From Leptolinea sp964397625 (GTDB lineage Bacteria; Chloroflexota; Anaerolineae; Anaerolineales; Anaerolineaceae), in the NCBI GenBank assembly GCA_964397625.1, contig CAYNJT010000004.1:1-64000 (forward strand): DNA of 64,000 bases. Direction: 5' to 3'. The notes beneath the pieces are model-generated. The model worked only from the letters and a program-made list of their open reading frames with translations, was not told the origin of the DNA and ran no database searches. How positions within the stretch are numbered: the stretch's first letter is position 1; every line of letters starts with the position of its first letter. Position numbers and translations under genes: made by a program. This document shows, one piece after another, positions 17,952-27,334 of the stretch.

Positions 17952-19171
17952 CGTCGTTCCATGTCTTTCCCATGATGCCGGTGGTGGTTATTCGAATTTA
18001 GTGATTCAACCAGAAGCTGTAGACTCTTTGATCCGGATAAAACACTCTGGAAATCCTCTTCTGCTACCAGCTTGATATATGCCGGTTTTCGGAGACCAGC
18101 CGTCAGGTGGCGACCGGATTCGAGCATGTCATGGATATATTGGCCAGTAATAATAGAACCCGGTTTATGCGCCAATAATTTGTGGCCTTCTGTATTCCTG
18201 ACATCGACTTCTCCATCAAGCACAAGTAGAAGGCCGGGCAGGGATTCAGCATCGGAGAAAAGATCTTCATCTGGTTGTTTGTGCAAACCAATTGCCAGGT
18301 GTGAGAGCTTTAACATGGACCGATGAGATATACCCGGCATTATTCGGGAGATGTCTTCATCAACCAGCTCACCGTCACAAATGACCATGGTGCGGGATGC
18401 TCTTTGCGCCACAGCTTCATCATGGGTGACCACCAAAACAGTCTTCCCCTGATCGACCAGCCTGTCGATCAATTGCAATACCATTTCGGCGGTTTTTGAA
18501 TCAAGGTTGCCGGTTGGCTCATCGGCTACGATTATGGGCGGGTCATTCGCCAGCGCTCGTGCGATAGCCGCGCATTGTTCCTGCCCACCGGAAACCGCGG
18601 CAGGTAATTTTTCGGCGAAATCACGCAATCCCACCATTTCCAGCAATTCTCGGGCTCGTTTTTCCCTCTCCGGAGGTGTGTACATTTGACAGAAGTCCAT
18701 AGGGAGGATCGTATTTTCCAACAGTGAAAGCATGGGCAACAATTGAAAAAACTGAAACACAATACCAAGGTTTTTTCCACGCCACTCTGAAAATTTACTC
18801 TCAGAAAGATCCTGTAAATAGGTGCCGCCGATTAATATTTTCCCCGATGAGGGTCTGTCTATTCCGGTGATCATATTCAGCAGGGTCGATTTTCCACTGC
18901 CAGATTTGCCGACGATGCTGACGAATTGTCCGGGATAAAAACTGGCGGAAACGCCTTTAAGCGCGGTGAAATCTCCGGCATTCGTTTTATATACTTTATG
19001 GATGTCCTCCATCTGGATAAGCGGTTTATCTGTGTTTGACTCCGCTTGTTGAACATCCACGGTATCTATTGAAGGATTTTTCGTTTCATGCCGTTTTGCG
19101 GTTGTAGGTGATGAAGGCAATTGAAAATGGCGCATTAATATTTCGTAAGCCCCTTTAAGCCGTCCCAACAA
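17948..19171 (-). CDS. ABC ATPase fused to a cyclic-nucleotide-binding-like domain
   Basis: 407 residues. The ATPase (about 50-275) has Walker A 'GKSGSGKST' (88-96), Q-loop near 140, signature 'VSGGQEQC' (193-200), Walker B 'IIVADE' (213-218) and H-loop H250, all as in the LolD/MacB group, except that the usual Q-Q-R after the signature Gly is Q-E-Q-C. The C-terminal 120 residues (about 285-390), with 'GLLLVLDGEVDVRNTEGHKLLAHKPGSIITGQ' reading in two short parts, look like the beta-roll of a cNMP-binding/CRP-type domain, although a full phosphate-binding cassette is not obvious. That tail could gate the transporter in response to a ligand; this is inference. An alternative start is M13. It overlaps its neighbours on both sides. 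Confidence 0.85.
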   Translation of the reverse strand: MLGRLKGAYEILMRHFQLPSSPTTAKRHETKNPSIDTVDVQQAESNTDKPLIQMEDIHKVYKTNAGDFTALKGVSASFYPGQFVSIVGKSGSGKSTLLNMITGIDRPSSGKILIGGTYLQDLSESKFSEWRGKNLGIVFQFFQLLPMLSLLENTILPMDFCQMYTPPEREKRARELLEMVGLRDFAEKLPAAVSGGQEQCAAIARALANDPPIIVADEPTGNLDSKTAEMVLQLIDRLVDQGKTVLVVTHDEAVAQRASRTMVICDGELVDEDISRIMPGISHRSMLKLSHLAIGLHKQPDEDLFSDAESLPGLLLVLDGEVDVRNTEGHKLLAHKPGSIITGQYIHDMLESGRHLTAGLRKPAYIKLVAEEDFQSVLSGSKSLQLLVESLNSNNHHRHHGKDMERR

Positions 19172-20045
19172 TGGATTTCATGGTTATGGAGGTGTCACTA
19201 CCGGTTTTTATTTCGCCATCCGCTATTTCCATCACGCGGGTGGCTCGTTGCGCTGCGCTGGCATCGTGGGTAACCATGACAACGGTTTTTCCATTGTTGA
19301 CCATCTTTTCAAATATGTCCAATATGGTTTCCGCGGTGGTCGAATCAAGCCTGCCAGTAGGTTCATCGGCCACAATCAGGGCAGGATCATTCGCCAGCGC
19401 CCGGGCAATCGCCACGCGTTGCTGTTGTCCGCCTGAGATAGCTCCAGGGAGTTTGTTCATATGGTCTTCCAGTTCAACCATACGAAGCAATTCACGAGCA
19501 CGCTCCCGGCTCTTTCCACGCGAGTAAAGGTGGCAGAAATCCATCGGCAGCATCACGTTTTCAAGCAGGGTTAGCATGGGCATGAGCTCAAAAGATTGGT
19601 AAATAATGCCCAGGTTGATTCCACGCCATAGGGCTTGTTCATCCTCGGATAGGTCATGAACGGAAATCCCATCCACGCAAACCTTACCGGAGGTAAGAGA
19701 ATCAACTCCGGTGATCATATTTAACAATGTTGTCTTGCCGGCGCCGGATTTTCCAATAATACATAAAAATTCGTTGGACTGGATATCCATACTAATGCCA
19801 TTTAAGGCATGAAAATCACCCGCGGGTGTCTGATATGTTTTTCTCACTTTTTCCAGAGTAACGATGTTTTTCTTATTTGCAGGCGCGAGCACATTTGAAC
19901 GTTCTGAACAGGCAGGTTGAACTGTAACTCTTTTTTTTTGAGGGAAAATAGCCGTGTGGCTGGCAAATAAGTTATTAAGTAAAGCAGCTTTCATGATTAT
20001 TATCCGGCAAGATTGATTGCCTGACCCATTTTCACCAATATCCAT
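19155..20045 (-). CDS. ABC ATPase of module A (LolD/MacB type)
   Basis: 296 residues; Walker A 'GKSGAGKTT' (98-106), signature 'ISGGQQQRVAIARAL' (203-217), Walker B 'LIVADE' (223-228) and H260. It is about 60 residues longer than usual at the N-terminus; the true start may be M18 (ATG at 19994), and neither candidate has a strong Shine-Dalgarno. This is the canonical partner of the cNMP-fused ATPase encoded next, and the pair probably forms the two nucleotide sites under the single 802-residue permease. It is the first gene of module A. The 20046-20231 interval should hold the promoter, which I could not pinpoint. Confidence 0.87.
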   Translation of the reverse strand: MDIGENGSGNQSCRIIIMKAALLNNLFASHTAIFPQKKRVTVQPACSERSNVLAPANKKNIVTLEKVRKTYQTPAGDFHALNGISMDIQSNEFLCIIGKSGAGKTTLLNMITGVDSLTSGKVCVDGISVHDLSEDEQALWRGINLGIIYQSFELMPMLTLLENVMLPMDFCHLYSRGKSRERARELLRMVELEDHMNKLPGAISGGQQQRVAIARALANDPALIVADEPTGRLDSTTAETILDIFEKMVNNGKTVVMVTHDASAAQRATRVMEIADGEIKTGSDTSITMKSIVGTA

Positions 20046-20231
20046 CCAATTATCTTGTAAGGCTTGTTCGCCTTAATGAATAACAAATCTCAATATTCTT
20101 GGTATGTTCCAAATTTCCTATTTCAATGGCACATATAGTGATAATCGGTTCATTTCATGTTCACAGAAGGCAATTAAACCATCAGGTTCAATTCTCGAAA
20201 TTAAGAATTGCATAAGAGTTTTTCGGTAAAC

Positions 20232-20258
20232 AAAAAGGCTGCCTTTTATCAGGCAGCC
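20232..20258 (-). terminator. Terminator of module B
   Basis: GGCTGCCT (20037-type arm at 20237-20244) pairs with AGGCAGCC (20251-20258) across a 6-base loop, and on the minus strand is followed by TTTTT. It lies just past the 20283-20954 lipoprotein gene and separates module B from module A. Confidence 0.85.
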
Positions 20259-20282
20259 GAAAACATATACTTGATTCGGTTA

Positions 20283-20954
20283 TTACTTGCTTATTTTGCT
20301 TCCCAGTAATTTAATGATTGGATCAACAAAGGTCAAGTTATAGCTACCCGCTGATTTACGTGAAATGGTAAGCGCCGCGGCGGCATTGGGTGTGGCCTTG
20401 GTAGAAGAACTACTGCTGCTGCGCTGTCCGGCACCCATTACCATCATCATCTCTCCACCCGGACCGCCTGGTCCCCCCATCATGTTTTCACTCATGGAAA
20501 AATTTGAAGACGAAGTTGAGGATGAGATTCCATATGTATCCATCAAGGTTTTAATGTCGGATGAGGAAAAATTCATTTTCTCAATGGCAGATAACTGATC
20601 TGCGGTCATAGTATTTTTAATCTGTTTGTTTAATGCAGAAATTTCAGCCACAGCCGTGTTGTTTTCGCTACTCAAAATTTTTAGTGCCTTAAAAAGCGGT
20701 AATAGTTCTTTGGCCTGGGTTGAGTCGACCGCCTGATTTGTGCCTTCCAATTTCAAGATGCCCATTCCTACTTTGGATTCAACAGGTAAAGAGGCAGCTT
20801 GGGTTCCGCTGCTGCTTTGGCTGGCAGGTCCGGCACCAGACGGCATGCCAGGCGCGCTGCTGGATGACGCTACACCTTGAGCCGGACCAGTACTGCAGGC
20901 AACCAGCCCGCCGACCAGGAGGAGAAAACTGATAATTAACAGTGTCTTTTTCAT
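20283..20954 (-). CDS. Ser/Gly/Met-rich lipoprotein at the end of module B
   Basis: 223 residues, leader ending in VAC (lipobox-like LVAC). The mature protein begins with a Ser/Gly/Pro-rich stretch, has a short helical core (about 75-145) with 'MTADQLSAIEKMNF' resembling other small envelope lipoproteins in which such segments contact each other, then a Met/Gly-rich loop (about 155-175, 'MMGGPGGPGGEMMMVMG') and Ser runs. The Met-rich loop could bind soft metal ions, but this is only a hint. It is the last gene of the adaptor-ATPase-permease operon and ends in a strong terminator. Confidence 0.65.
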   Translation of the reverse strand: MKKTLLIISFLLLVGGLVACSTGPAQGVASSSSAPGMPSGAGPASQSSSGTQAASLPVESKVGMGILKLEGTNQAVDSTQAKELLPLFKALKILSSENNTAVAEISALNKQIKNTMTADQLSAIEKMNFSSSDIKTLMDTYGISSSTSSSNFSMSENMMGGPGGPGGEMMMVMGAGQRSSSSSSTKATPNAAAALTISRKSAGSYNLTFVDPIIKLLGSKISK

Positions 20955-20982
20955 ACTAAATTCCTTTCAATTCATAAAATTA

Positions 20983-22221
20983 CTATTCATGCCGTAAAGC
21001 GACGATGGGATCTAATTCGGCCGCGTTCTTGGCGGGAACATACCCGAAGAAGATTCCCACCAGAGCCGCAGATATAAATGACAGGAAAACGGAATAAGGG
21101 AGAACCACAGTACGCATTCCGCCTACAATATTGAAGATATACGCGCCTCCCACACCTACAATGACACCCAGAATTCCTCCAAAAAGACTCAACATGAGTG
21201 CTTCGGAGAGAAATTGGACTCGAATATCCATGGGAGTGGCACCGATGGCCTGACGAAGGCCAATTTCACGGGTGCGCTCGGTAACACTAACCAGCATGAT
21301 GTTCATAATCCCGATGCCACCCACAATGAGAGATACACCGGCCACACCGGCGAGAAGCGTGCGAAAAGATTCTGTCGTAGATGACGCCGTGGCGATGATG
21401 TCGTCCTGAGTTCTGATGTTGAAATCCAGAGAGTCTGCGCTGACTTCATGTCGATCCGCCAGCAAAATCGTGATTTGGCTGATCACAGATTGCATCTGAC
21501 TTGAATCTGCCACGGATACATAGATCATTCTCACCCGGTCACCAACGATACGGGCGAACATGGATGGTGTGAATTTCTTAAAGACAAGCTGTATTGGCCC
21601 GTAAATTTGATCATCAAAGTTGGTCCCCGATACCAATCCCTTGGGAGACAGTACACCAATTACAGTTACTTTTACGGTTCCCAGTGTGATAACCTGTCCC
21701 AACGGATCAGTATCTGGGAAAAGATTCTCTGCCACAGAGCTGCCCAATACAACCACTTTGGATGCTTTGGTGACTTCGTCATCTGTAAAGAATCTGCCGG
21801 ATTCAACTTCCAGTTCGCGAACAGTTGTGTAATCTGGGGTGGTGCCCACCAGAGTGACTGATTCCAGCGTGACGTCGTTAAATTTTGCCGTCAAACCGCT
21901 CTCTGATTGCTCGACAGCTACACCGGCGATTCCTTTGACCTGGTCACGGATGGCCGCCACATCGGTGTATTTCAATCCACCCCTCTGGTTGGTTGGCCCC
22001 ATACCGGGACCGCCGCGATTAAAGGATTCATTTATAAATATAAGGTTGGATCCCAATCCATTGATCTGCTCTGAAATAGTGGCTTCTGTTCCCGCGCTGA
22101 TGGCGATCATCATGATCACGGCGGCGACACCGATGATCACACCCAACATAGTCAGGATGGACCGTAGTTTATTCGATAAAATGCTATTCCAGGCTGTACG
22201 TATTATTTCGCGATAATTCAT
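20983..22221 (-). CDS. MacB-like ABC permease of module B
   Basis: 412 residues from the ATG at 22221; GAGG lies 6 bases before it, which favours it over an in-frame TTG at 22233. Layout: one N-terminal helix (about 18-42, 'NKLRSILTMLGVIIGVAAVI'), an external MacB_PCD domain (about 45-270) and a C-terminal FtsX core of three helices (about 280-405) with 'TREIGLRQAIGATPMDI', the ATPase-coupling segment. This matches MacB of the MacAB macrolide/peptide export family, here split from its ATPase, as is usual in Gram-positive-like relatives. It would work as a homodimer with the ATPase at 22230-22985. Confidence 0.92.
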   Translation of the reverse strand: MNYREIIRTAWNSILSNKLRSILTMLGVIIGVAAVIMMIAISAGTEATISEQINGLGSNLIFINESFNRGGPGMGPTNQRGGLKYTDVAAIRDQVKGIAGVAVEQSESGLTAKFNDVTLESVTLVGTTPDYTTVRELEVESGRFFTDDEVTKASKVVVLGSSVAENLFPDTDPLGQVITLGTVKVTVIGVLSPKGLVSGTNFDDQIYGPIQLVFKKFTPSMFARIVGDRVRMIYVSVADSSQMQSVISQITILLADRHEVSADSLDFNIRTQDDIIATASSTTESFRTLLAGVAGVSLIVGGIGIMNIMLVSVTERTREIGLRQAIGATPMDIRVQFLSEALMLSLFGGILGVIVGVGGAYIFNIVGGMRTVVLPYSVFLSFISAALVGIFFGYVPAKNAAELDPIVALRHE

Positions 22222-22229
22222 CTCGGACC

Positions 22230-22985
22230 TCAAATCTTCTGCGGTTGCATATCAACCGGCTGTAAAACGCGACGGGCGTAATGGTGGCCGTTCTTTTCAT
22301 CTGAATACAATTTTCCGTCGCGGATATGAAGAATGCGCTGCGTATGGGCGGCGATCTCCGGTTCATGGGTTACCATAACGATTGTGCGTCCGCGCTCGTG
22401 AAGATCATGCAGCATACTCATGATCTCTTCACTGGATTTGGTATCCAGATTGCCGGTTGGTTCATCGGCAAGAATCAGGATCGGATCGTTGATTAATACC
22501 CGGGCGATAGCCACACGCTGCTGTTGACCACCGGAGAGTTCACTGGGTAGATGGTTCGCCCGGCTGCCCAACCCGACGCTATTTAATACATTCAAGGCCA
22601 TTTCCTTGCGTTCGGGTATGGTGGTAGGTTTATCCGGCCGGTACATGAGGGGCAGCATTACGTTCTCCAACGCGGTCATGCGGGGAAGCAGATTGAAGGA
22701 TTGGAATACAAATCCGAGTTCCTTCCCACGAATTCTGGCCAATTCAGTCCGGTTGTAATTACTGACATCTTCACCATTCAATATGTAGCGCCCGTCGGTG
22801 GGTCGGTCAAGACAGGCCAGTATGTTCATGAGCGTGCTCTTCCCTGAACCGCTGGGACCCATAATGGCTACAAACTCACCTTCATGAATGGTGATTGTGA
22901 TCTTATCCACAGCCCTGACCCGGCTTTCACCCTCGCCATAATCTTTGATCAGGTCAATGGTTTCAATGATTTTCTTTGATTCCAT
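22230..22985 (-). CDS. MacB-type ABC ATPase of module B
   Basis: 251 residues with Walker A 'GPSGSGKST', signature 'LSGGQQQRVAIARVL', Walker B 'ILILADEPTGNLD' and the H-loop in 'VTHEPE'. All motifs are canonical. It drives the permease encoded just downstream. Its ATG shares one base with the stop of the adaptor gene upstream (TAATG), so translation is coupled. The family exports peptides, lipoproteins or drugs, or only transmits force across the membrane; sequence alone does not say which. Confidence 0.93.
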   Translation of the reverse strand: MESKKIIETIDLIKDYGEGESRVRAVDKITITIHEGEFVAIMGPSGSGKSTLMNILACLDRPTDGRYILNGEDVSNYNRTELARIRGKELGFVFQSFNLLPRMTALENVMLPLMYRPDKPTTIPERKEMALNVLNSVGLGSRANHLPSELSGGQQQRVAIARVLINDPILILADEPTGNLDTKSSEEIMSMLHDLHERGRTIVMVTHEPEIAAHTQRILHIRDGKLYSDEKNGHHYARRVLQPVDMQPQKI

Positions 22986-24406
22986 TATTTTGTCTCCGTA
23001 TTGCCGGTTGAAACCGTCTGTCCAACTTCCAGACCGGAGAGAATTTCCGCGGTGGTTGAGTCTTTCAACCCGATGGTGACCAGATTAAATTTCAATGATC
23101 GGTCTTTTTCTACGGTGAACACACCGTATTCTTTATTTCCCAGGTCGCGCAGGGCTGAGATAGGGATAAGTAAGGTGCCTTCCGATTGACCTTTATACAG
23201 AGTAACCGAAGCTGTCAGACCCTGAAAAAGAGTAGGGGCGTCAGATACATTATCCATGTCCAGCGTGATAATACCCTTTACAGTGGAATAACCGTTGGTT
23301 GAGGTCAATGTGGGATTGACCTGGGTGACAGTACCTTTGAAGGTCAGGTTTTCAAGGGCGTCAAAGACTACTTCAGCAGACTGATTCAGCGCTACATTAA
23401 GGAGGTCGGATTCATCCACGACAAACTCGACCTGAGGGTGAACATCATCGGCTTCCGTGATAAATACCGTCTCTGACGTAACATGGTCGCCTTCCAGTCC
23501 GGCAACAGTCAGAATTGTTCCATCAAAGGGCGCAACCAGGGTGGCGTTTTCCAGGTTTGTTTTGGCCGTGTCATAAGCTGCCTGGGCGACAGCAACCTTG
23601 TTTTCAGCAGTCGCCAATTCAACAGGATCAATACCGTTGTTTTTTTCCAGGGTTTCCAGTTTGGTCTGGTCGATCTGTAATTGCGCTTTTGCCAGGTTAA
23701 GTGTTGCCTGCGAGGCATCCACTTCATATGGCTTGTACCCAGAGCAGTATTTATATTTATTAAAAGCCTGTAACGCCGCGTCTTTGGCGGGGACAATCAC
23801 GGTAAGGTAATACTCACCGGCAACAGAACCGTCGTTCAATTCATCATATTTATTTTGCAGGCGCGCATAGATATCATAGTAGGCTGACGTAGTTTTCTGA
23901 TCGCAGCGGATCTGACCTTCTTTGATCAATCTGGCTTCGGCATCGCTTAAATTTTTCTTGTCTGTTGACACAGCCAATTGAGCATTACCCAGAGCCGCCG
24001 GCGCGTTGTCTTTTAACTCTTGAAGTGCTTGTTCTGCTGTGACCAGCGCGAGTTTGGTGGATGTGACTTCAGAGGAAAGAGTGGACAGGTTTTCCAGTTT
24101 GGCCAGGACCTGCCCTTTTTTTACCTTATCTCCGACTTTGACCGTTATGGACTCGACATCTCCATCGATGGAGAAGGAAAGTTTTGCCTGACGATTTGCC
24201 ACGAGGGTTCCAGTTCCAGAGGCTGAAACTGAGATGTTACCTTTACGAACAGTTGAAGTATTGAAGCTCTGAAAATTGGTTGGCCTGACGGCTGTTTGAT
24301 TCCGTTTTGTCAGAGCATAATAACCAACCCCGCCTGCAACCACCAATAAAGCCAGGCCAATAATGATGAGAATTTTACGGGAAGGAAGTTTTATCTTTTT
24401 GAACAT
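22985..24406 (-). CDS. MacA-like adaptor 3 of module B, with hairpin Cys pair
   Basis: 473 residues from the ATG at 24406, which has GGAGAGGAG about 10 bases upstream; another ATG at 24427 is possible. One N-terminal membrane helix, lipoyl half ('VKVGDKVKKGQVLAKLEN'), a helical hairpin (about 110-280), second lipoyl half ('LVAPFDGTILTVAG'), beta-barrel and membrane-proximal domains. The protein has only two Cys, both in the hairpin and 52 residues apart (QIRC and KYKYC). The same pair occurs in the two other adaptors of this operon. Stop overlaps the ATPase start. Confidence 0.87.
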   Translation of the reverse strand: MFKKIKLPSRKILIIIGLALLVVAGGVGYYALTKRNQTAVRPTNFQSFNTSTVRKGNISVSASGTGTLVANRQAKLSFSIDGDVESITVKVGDKVKKGQVLAKLENLSTLSSEVTSTKLALVTAEQALQELKDNAPAALGNAQLAVSTDKKNLSDAEARLIKEGQIRCDQKTTSAYYDIYARLQNKYDELNDGSVAGEYYLTVIVPAKDAALQAFNKYKYCSGYKPYEVDASQATLNLAKAQLQIDQTKLETLEKNNGIDPVELATAENKVAVAQAAYDTAKTNLENATLVAPFDGTILTVAGLEGDHVTSETVFITEADDVHPQVEFVVDESDLLNVALNQSAEVVFDALENLTFKGTVTQVNPTLTSTNGYSTVKGIITLDMDNVSDAPTLFQGLTASVTLYKGQSEGTLLIPISALRDLGNKEYGVFTVEKDRSLKFNLVTIGLKDSTTAEILSGLEVGQTVSTGNTETK

Positions 24407-24449
24407 TGAATTTTTGCTCCTCTCCATTCCTGGAGTTTTCTTATAAATC

Positions 24450-25916
24450 CTATTTGATCGTACTGGTGACTACCCTGTCACCGGCTTTGATATCGCCTTT
24501 TATTTCAGCCATCGATAGTGTTTTCTCACCAACTTCCACGGAGTGTTCTGTGTAAGTTCCATCGGAGTTCAACACATAGACAATGGCTTTACCAGACTGC
24601 TCGTCTTTCAGTGCCTGAATGGGAACCAGCAGGGCGTTGTGCGCAGTGGTACATGTTAGATCGATGGTTGAATTCATACCAACAGGCAAAGTTGTCAACT
24701 CAGAAGCAGAGTCGGTTTCGATGTTGATATAAACGCTCACAGAAGATACGTTGTTAGTGGTAGTGAGGGATGGGTCGATCCGAGTGATAGTTCCACTAAA
24801 TGTTTTATTTGGTATGGCAGTAAATGTGGCTTTTACGGCGCATGTTGAGTTGATACCGGCCAGATCTGTTTCATCAAAATTTGCTTTTACGACCGGCTTG
24901 GTGAGATCGGCTATTTCAATATATGGAGACTGATAGCTGTCTTTATCCAGAATTTCGCCAACCGGCGCGGCAACTGAAATAACGGTTCCATCTATCGGAG
25001 ATGTTAACGTTGCGCCATCAAGAATTCTCTGGGCTTCCTCCAATTGGAGTTCAGCATTCTTCTTTGTTATCTCAGCCAGAGCAAACTCATCGGGGTCAAT
25101 ACCATTATTATTTTTTATAGTTTCATAATGCTCTTTAGCTATTTCGTATTCAGCCTGGGCTTTTTCCACCGCAGCGTTGGATTGATTGATCTCCAATTCG
25201 GAATAACCTTCACAGTATTTCCAGTTCGAGTAATTCTGATTCATGGCCTTTTTCCAGGGAGCCATATTCTGTTGAATATACATATCGCCATATCCAGTAT
25301 TTTGTTTGATTAGCGCGTTGTACCAAAAAAGGTAGTTGGAACGATTGAACATGTATTCGATATAGTAGCTTTCGGTGACATTCTTCTCACAGCGGCCCGA
25401 ATATTTATTTACCTGACCATTCTTAGCGGTCTCCAATGCGGCTGCCGCTTCTGATTGTGCAGTCAGCGCGTTTGCCAGTGTTATCTCTTTGTTGGTTTCC
25501 AGATCATCCAGTGCTTTTTGTGCCTGCGCGAGGTTTAACTTCGCGTTTTCGACATTCATCTGCAATGTGGAGATCCGATCAAGCTTTGCCAGAACGTCGC
25601 CTTCTTCGACGGATTTCCCGGGATTCACATACAATTCGGCAACTTTACCTGTTGTTGAAAATGAGAGATCAACCGGATTAAGAGCGACGATACTGCCGGT
25701 ACCAGAAATTTCCGTTGTCAGATCTCCAATGGTCACTTCGGCTGATTTGATAGTCGGGGTTGCCTGGGCATGGGCAGTTCCAACTTTACTGTAGCGCATG
25801 AAAGAAGCCACCCCCATCACGAGCAAAACCAGGATTAATCCACCAACCATTAAGCGTTTGGTTTTTAATTTCTGAAACGCAATCATGTTTTGATCCTTAG
25901 AAGTCTGGTCAGTCAT
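24450..25916 (-). CDS. MacA-like adaptor 2 of module B, with hairpin Cys pair
   Basis: 488 residues. N-terminal membrane helix (about 22-42), lipoyl half ('VNPGKSVEEGDVLAKLDR'), long hairpin, second lipoyl half ('LTSPIDGTVISVAAPVGE') and beta domains. The hairpin has the Cys pair GRC and WKYC, 58 residues apart; two further Cys lie in the C-terminal beta domains. A second ATG at 25886, preceded by AAGGAT, is an equally good start. The first ATG shares a base with the stop of the adaptor upstream. The hairpin tip is the longest of the three and rich in Tyr, Trp and Asn. Confidence 0.87.
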   Translation of the reverse strand: MTDQTSKDQNMIAFQKLKTKRLMVGGLILVLLVMGVASFMRYSKVGTAHAQATPTIKSAEVTIGDLTTEISGTGSIVALNPVDLSFSTTGKVAELYVNPGKSVEEGDVLAKLDRISTLQMNVENAKLNLAQAQKALDDLETNKEITLANALTAQSEAAAALETAKNGQVNKYSGRCEKNVTESYYIEYMFNRSNYLFWYNALIKQNTGYGDMYIQQNMAPWKKAMNQNYSNWKYCEGYSELEINQSNAAVEKAQAEYEIAKEHYETIKNNNGIDPDEFALAEITKKNAELQLEEAQRILDGATLTSPIDGTVISVAAPVGEILDKDSYQSPYIEIADLTKPVVKANFDETDLAGINSTCAVKATFTAIPNKTFSGTITRIDPSLTTTNNVSSVSVYINIETDSASELTTLPVGMNSTIDLTCTTAHNALLVPIQALKDEQSGKAIVYVLNSDGTYTEHSVEVGEKTLSMAEIKGDIKAGDRVVTSTIK

Positions 25917-27334
25917 TATTTAGACCCAGACGCCAGGCCTGTGCTCACTACATCATTCAGCTCCAATCCTGATGTGATCTGAGCCGTTGAATTATCTTTG
26001 ATGCCGACTTGGACTGTCTTGAAAATCAGGCTTCCATCTTTTTCAACAACAAAGACACCGTATTCCTTGTTCCCTATACTGCGTAGAGCATTGGCCGGGA
26101 TCAAGAGTGCGTCTGTTACTTCGTCAGATATTATGGTTACACTCGCATTTACCCCCAATGGCATGCTCTCCAACTTGCTGCCCGCAATATCATCCAGGCT
26201 TACTATGGCTGTAGCCACCCGATATTGACCGGATGTGGATAATTCCGGGTTCACCTGGATAACTTCGCCAGTATAGATTTCATTGGGAAGCGCATCAAAA
26301 ACCACGTTTGCTTTCGCTCCTATGTGTAACTTCTCCAGGTCAGTTTCATCAATGGTTACGCTAACATCAGATGTGGTCAGATCCGAGATGGTTAGATAGG
26401 TTGATGTGTCAACATACGCGCCCACATTGGCCTTCAGGTAGGTTACATTCCCGTCAATCGTGGCTTTCAAGGTTGACCCTTCCAGGTTTTCCTTTGATTG
26501 ATCCAGTTTGATCTGGGCTTCTTCCACTTTGGCTTCAGCCAGTTTGAGTTCATCAGGATCGATCCCCGCTGATTTCTTTAGCAATTCATACTTTGTCTTA
26601 GCCTGTTTCAGAGATACATCCGCAACATCCAGGGATGCCTGGAAATCTATCTTTTCCTGCTCGGTGAACTTAATACAATAGTCATAATTGGCTTTTGCCG
26701 TATCATACGTGCCTTTGGCGTCTATCCAATCCTGGGAACCATGGTAACGCAACCCTATTTCATTTAGGCGGGCTTCGGCCCGGCTTAATGCCGCGTAATA
26801 TTGTTTGTTTTGTTCTTCGCTGCAACGGGCATAATCTTTTCGCTGGACTTTCCGCAGGGCGGTGTTATATGTTTCCTGAGCGGTTAACATATCCTGATAT
26901 GCTTGAACGAGGTTAACATTTTTCGCGGTTTGAAGCTCGCGCAGACTTTTCTTTGCCTCAAGTAGATTAAGTTCATTGGCTATGACCTGCGCCTCAAGAC
27001 TTTTGGCGTTGTTCATTTTGGCCAGCTCCATCCCTTTGGTGACTTTATCACCAGCTTTTACATTGAGCTCCTGGACAATACCTTCGGTGGAAAAGCTTAA
27101 ATCCACCGAGTTGCCGGCGACCAGTGTTCCGGTTCCTGTGGCAGTAATGGTCAGGTCACCTTTGCGGACCAATGAGGTTTGATAATTGGATGTCGTATCT
27201 GCGACTGGTTCTTTGTCTGTCGCGATCATTCCGCTGTTCAACAACCAGAATAAAACACCACTAATAACAGCCAACCCAAGAAAAACGGGTATCCAAATTT
27301 TCTTCATTTGAAAGGTTTTTTTTTGGAAATTCAT
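25916..27334 (-). CDS. MacA-like adaptor 1 of module B, with hairpin Cys pair
   Basis: 472 residues; first gene of module B, with GGGAGG 7 bases before the ATG. N-terminal helix (about 12-34), lipoyl half ('VKAGDKVTKGMELAKMNN'), hairpin (about 120-290), second lipoyl half ('STLKATIDGNVTYLKANVG'), beta-barrel and C-terminal domains. It contains exactly two Cys, ARC and YDYC, 48 residues apart, flanking the hairpin tip. Three paralogous adaptors in a row suggest a mixed adaptor assembly or exchangeable adaptors for one MacB-like pump. Confidence 0.88.
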   Translation of the reverse strand: MNFQKKTFQMKKIWIPVFLGLAVISGVLFWLLNSGMIATDKEPVADTTSNYQTSLVRKGDLTITATGTGTLVAGNSVDLSFSTEGIVQELNVKAGDKVTKGMELAKMNNAKSLEAQVIANELNLLEAKKSLRELQTAKNVNLVQAYQDMLTAQETYNTALRKVQRKDYARCSEEQNKQYYAALSRAEARLNEIGLRYHGSQDWIDAKGTYDTAKANYDYCIKFTEQEKIDFQASLDVADVSLKQAKTKYELLKKSAGIDPDELKLAEAKVEEAQIKLDQSKENLEGSTLKATIDGNVTYLKANVGAYVDTSTYLTISDLTTSDVSVTIDETDLEKLHIGAKANVVFDALPNEIYTGEVIQVNPELSTSGQYRVATAIVSLDDIAGSKLESMPLGVNASVTIISDEVTDALLIPANALRSIGNKEYGVFVVEKDGSLIFKTVQVGIKDNSTAQITSGLELNDVVSTGLASGSK

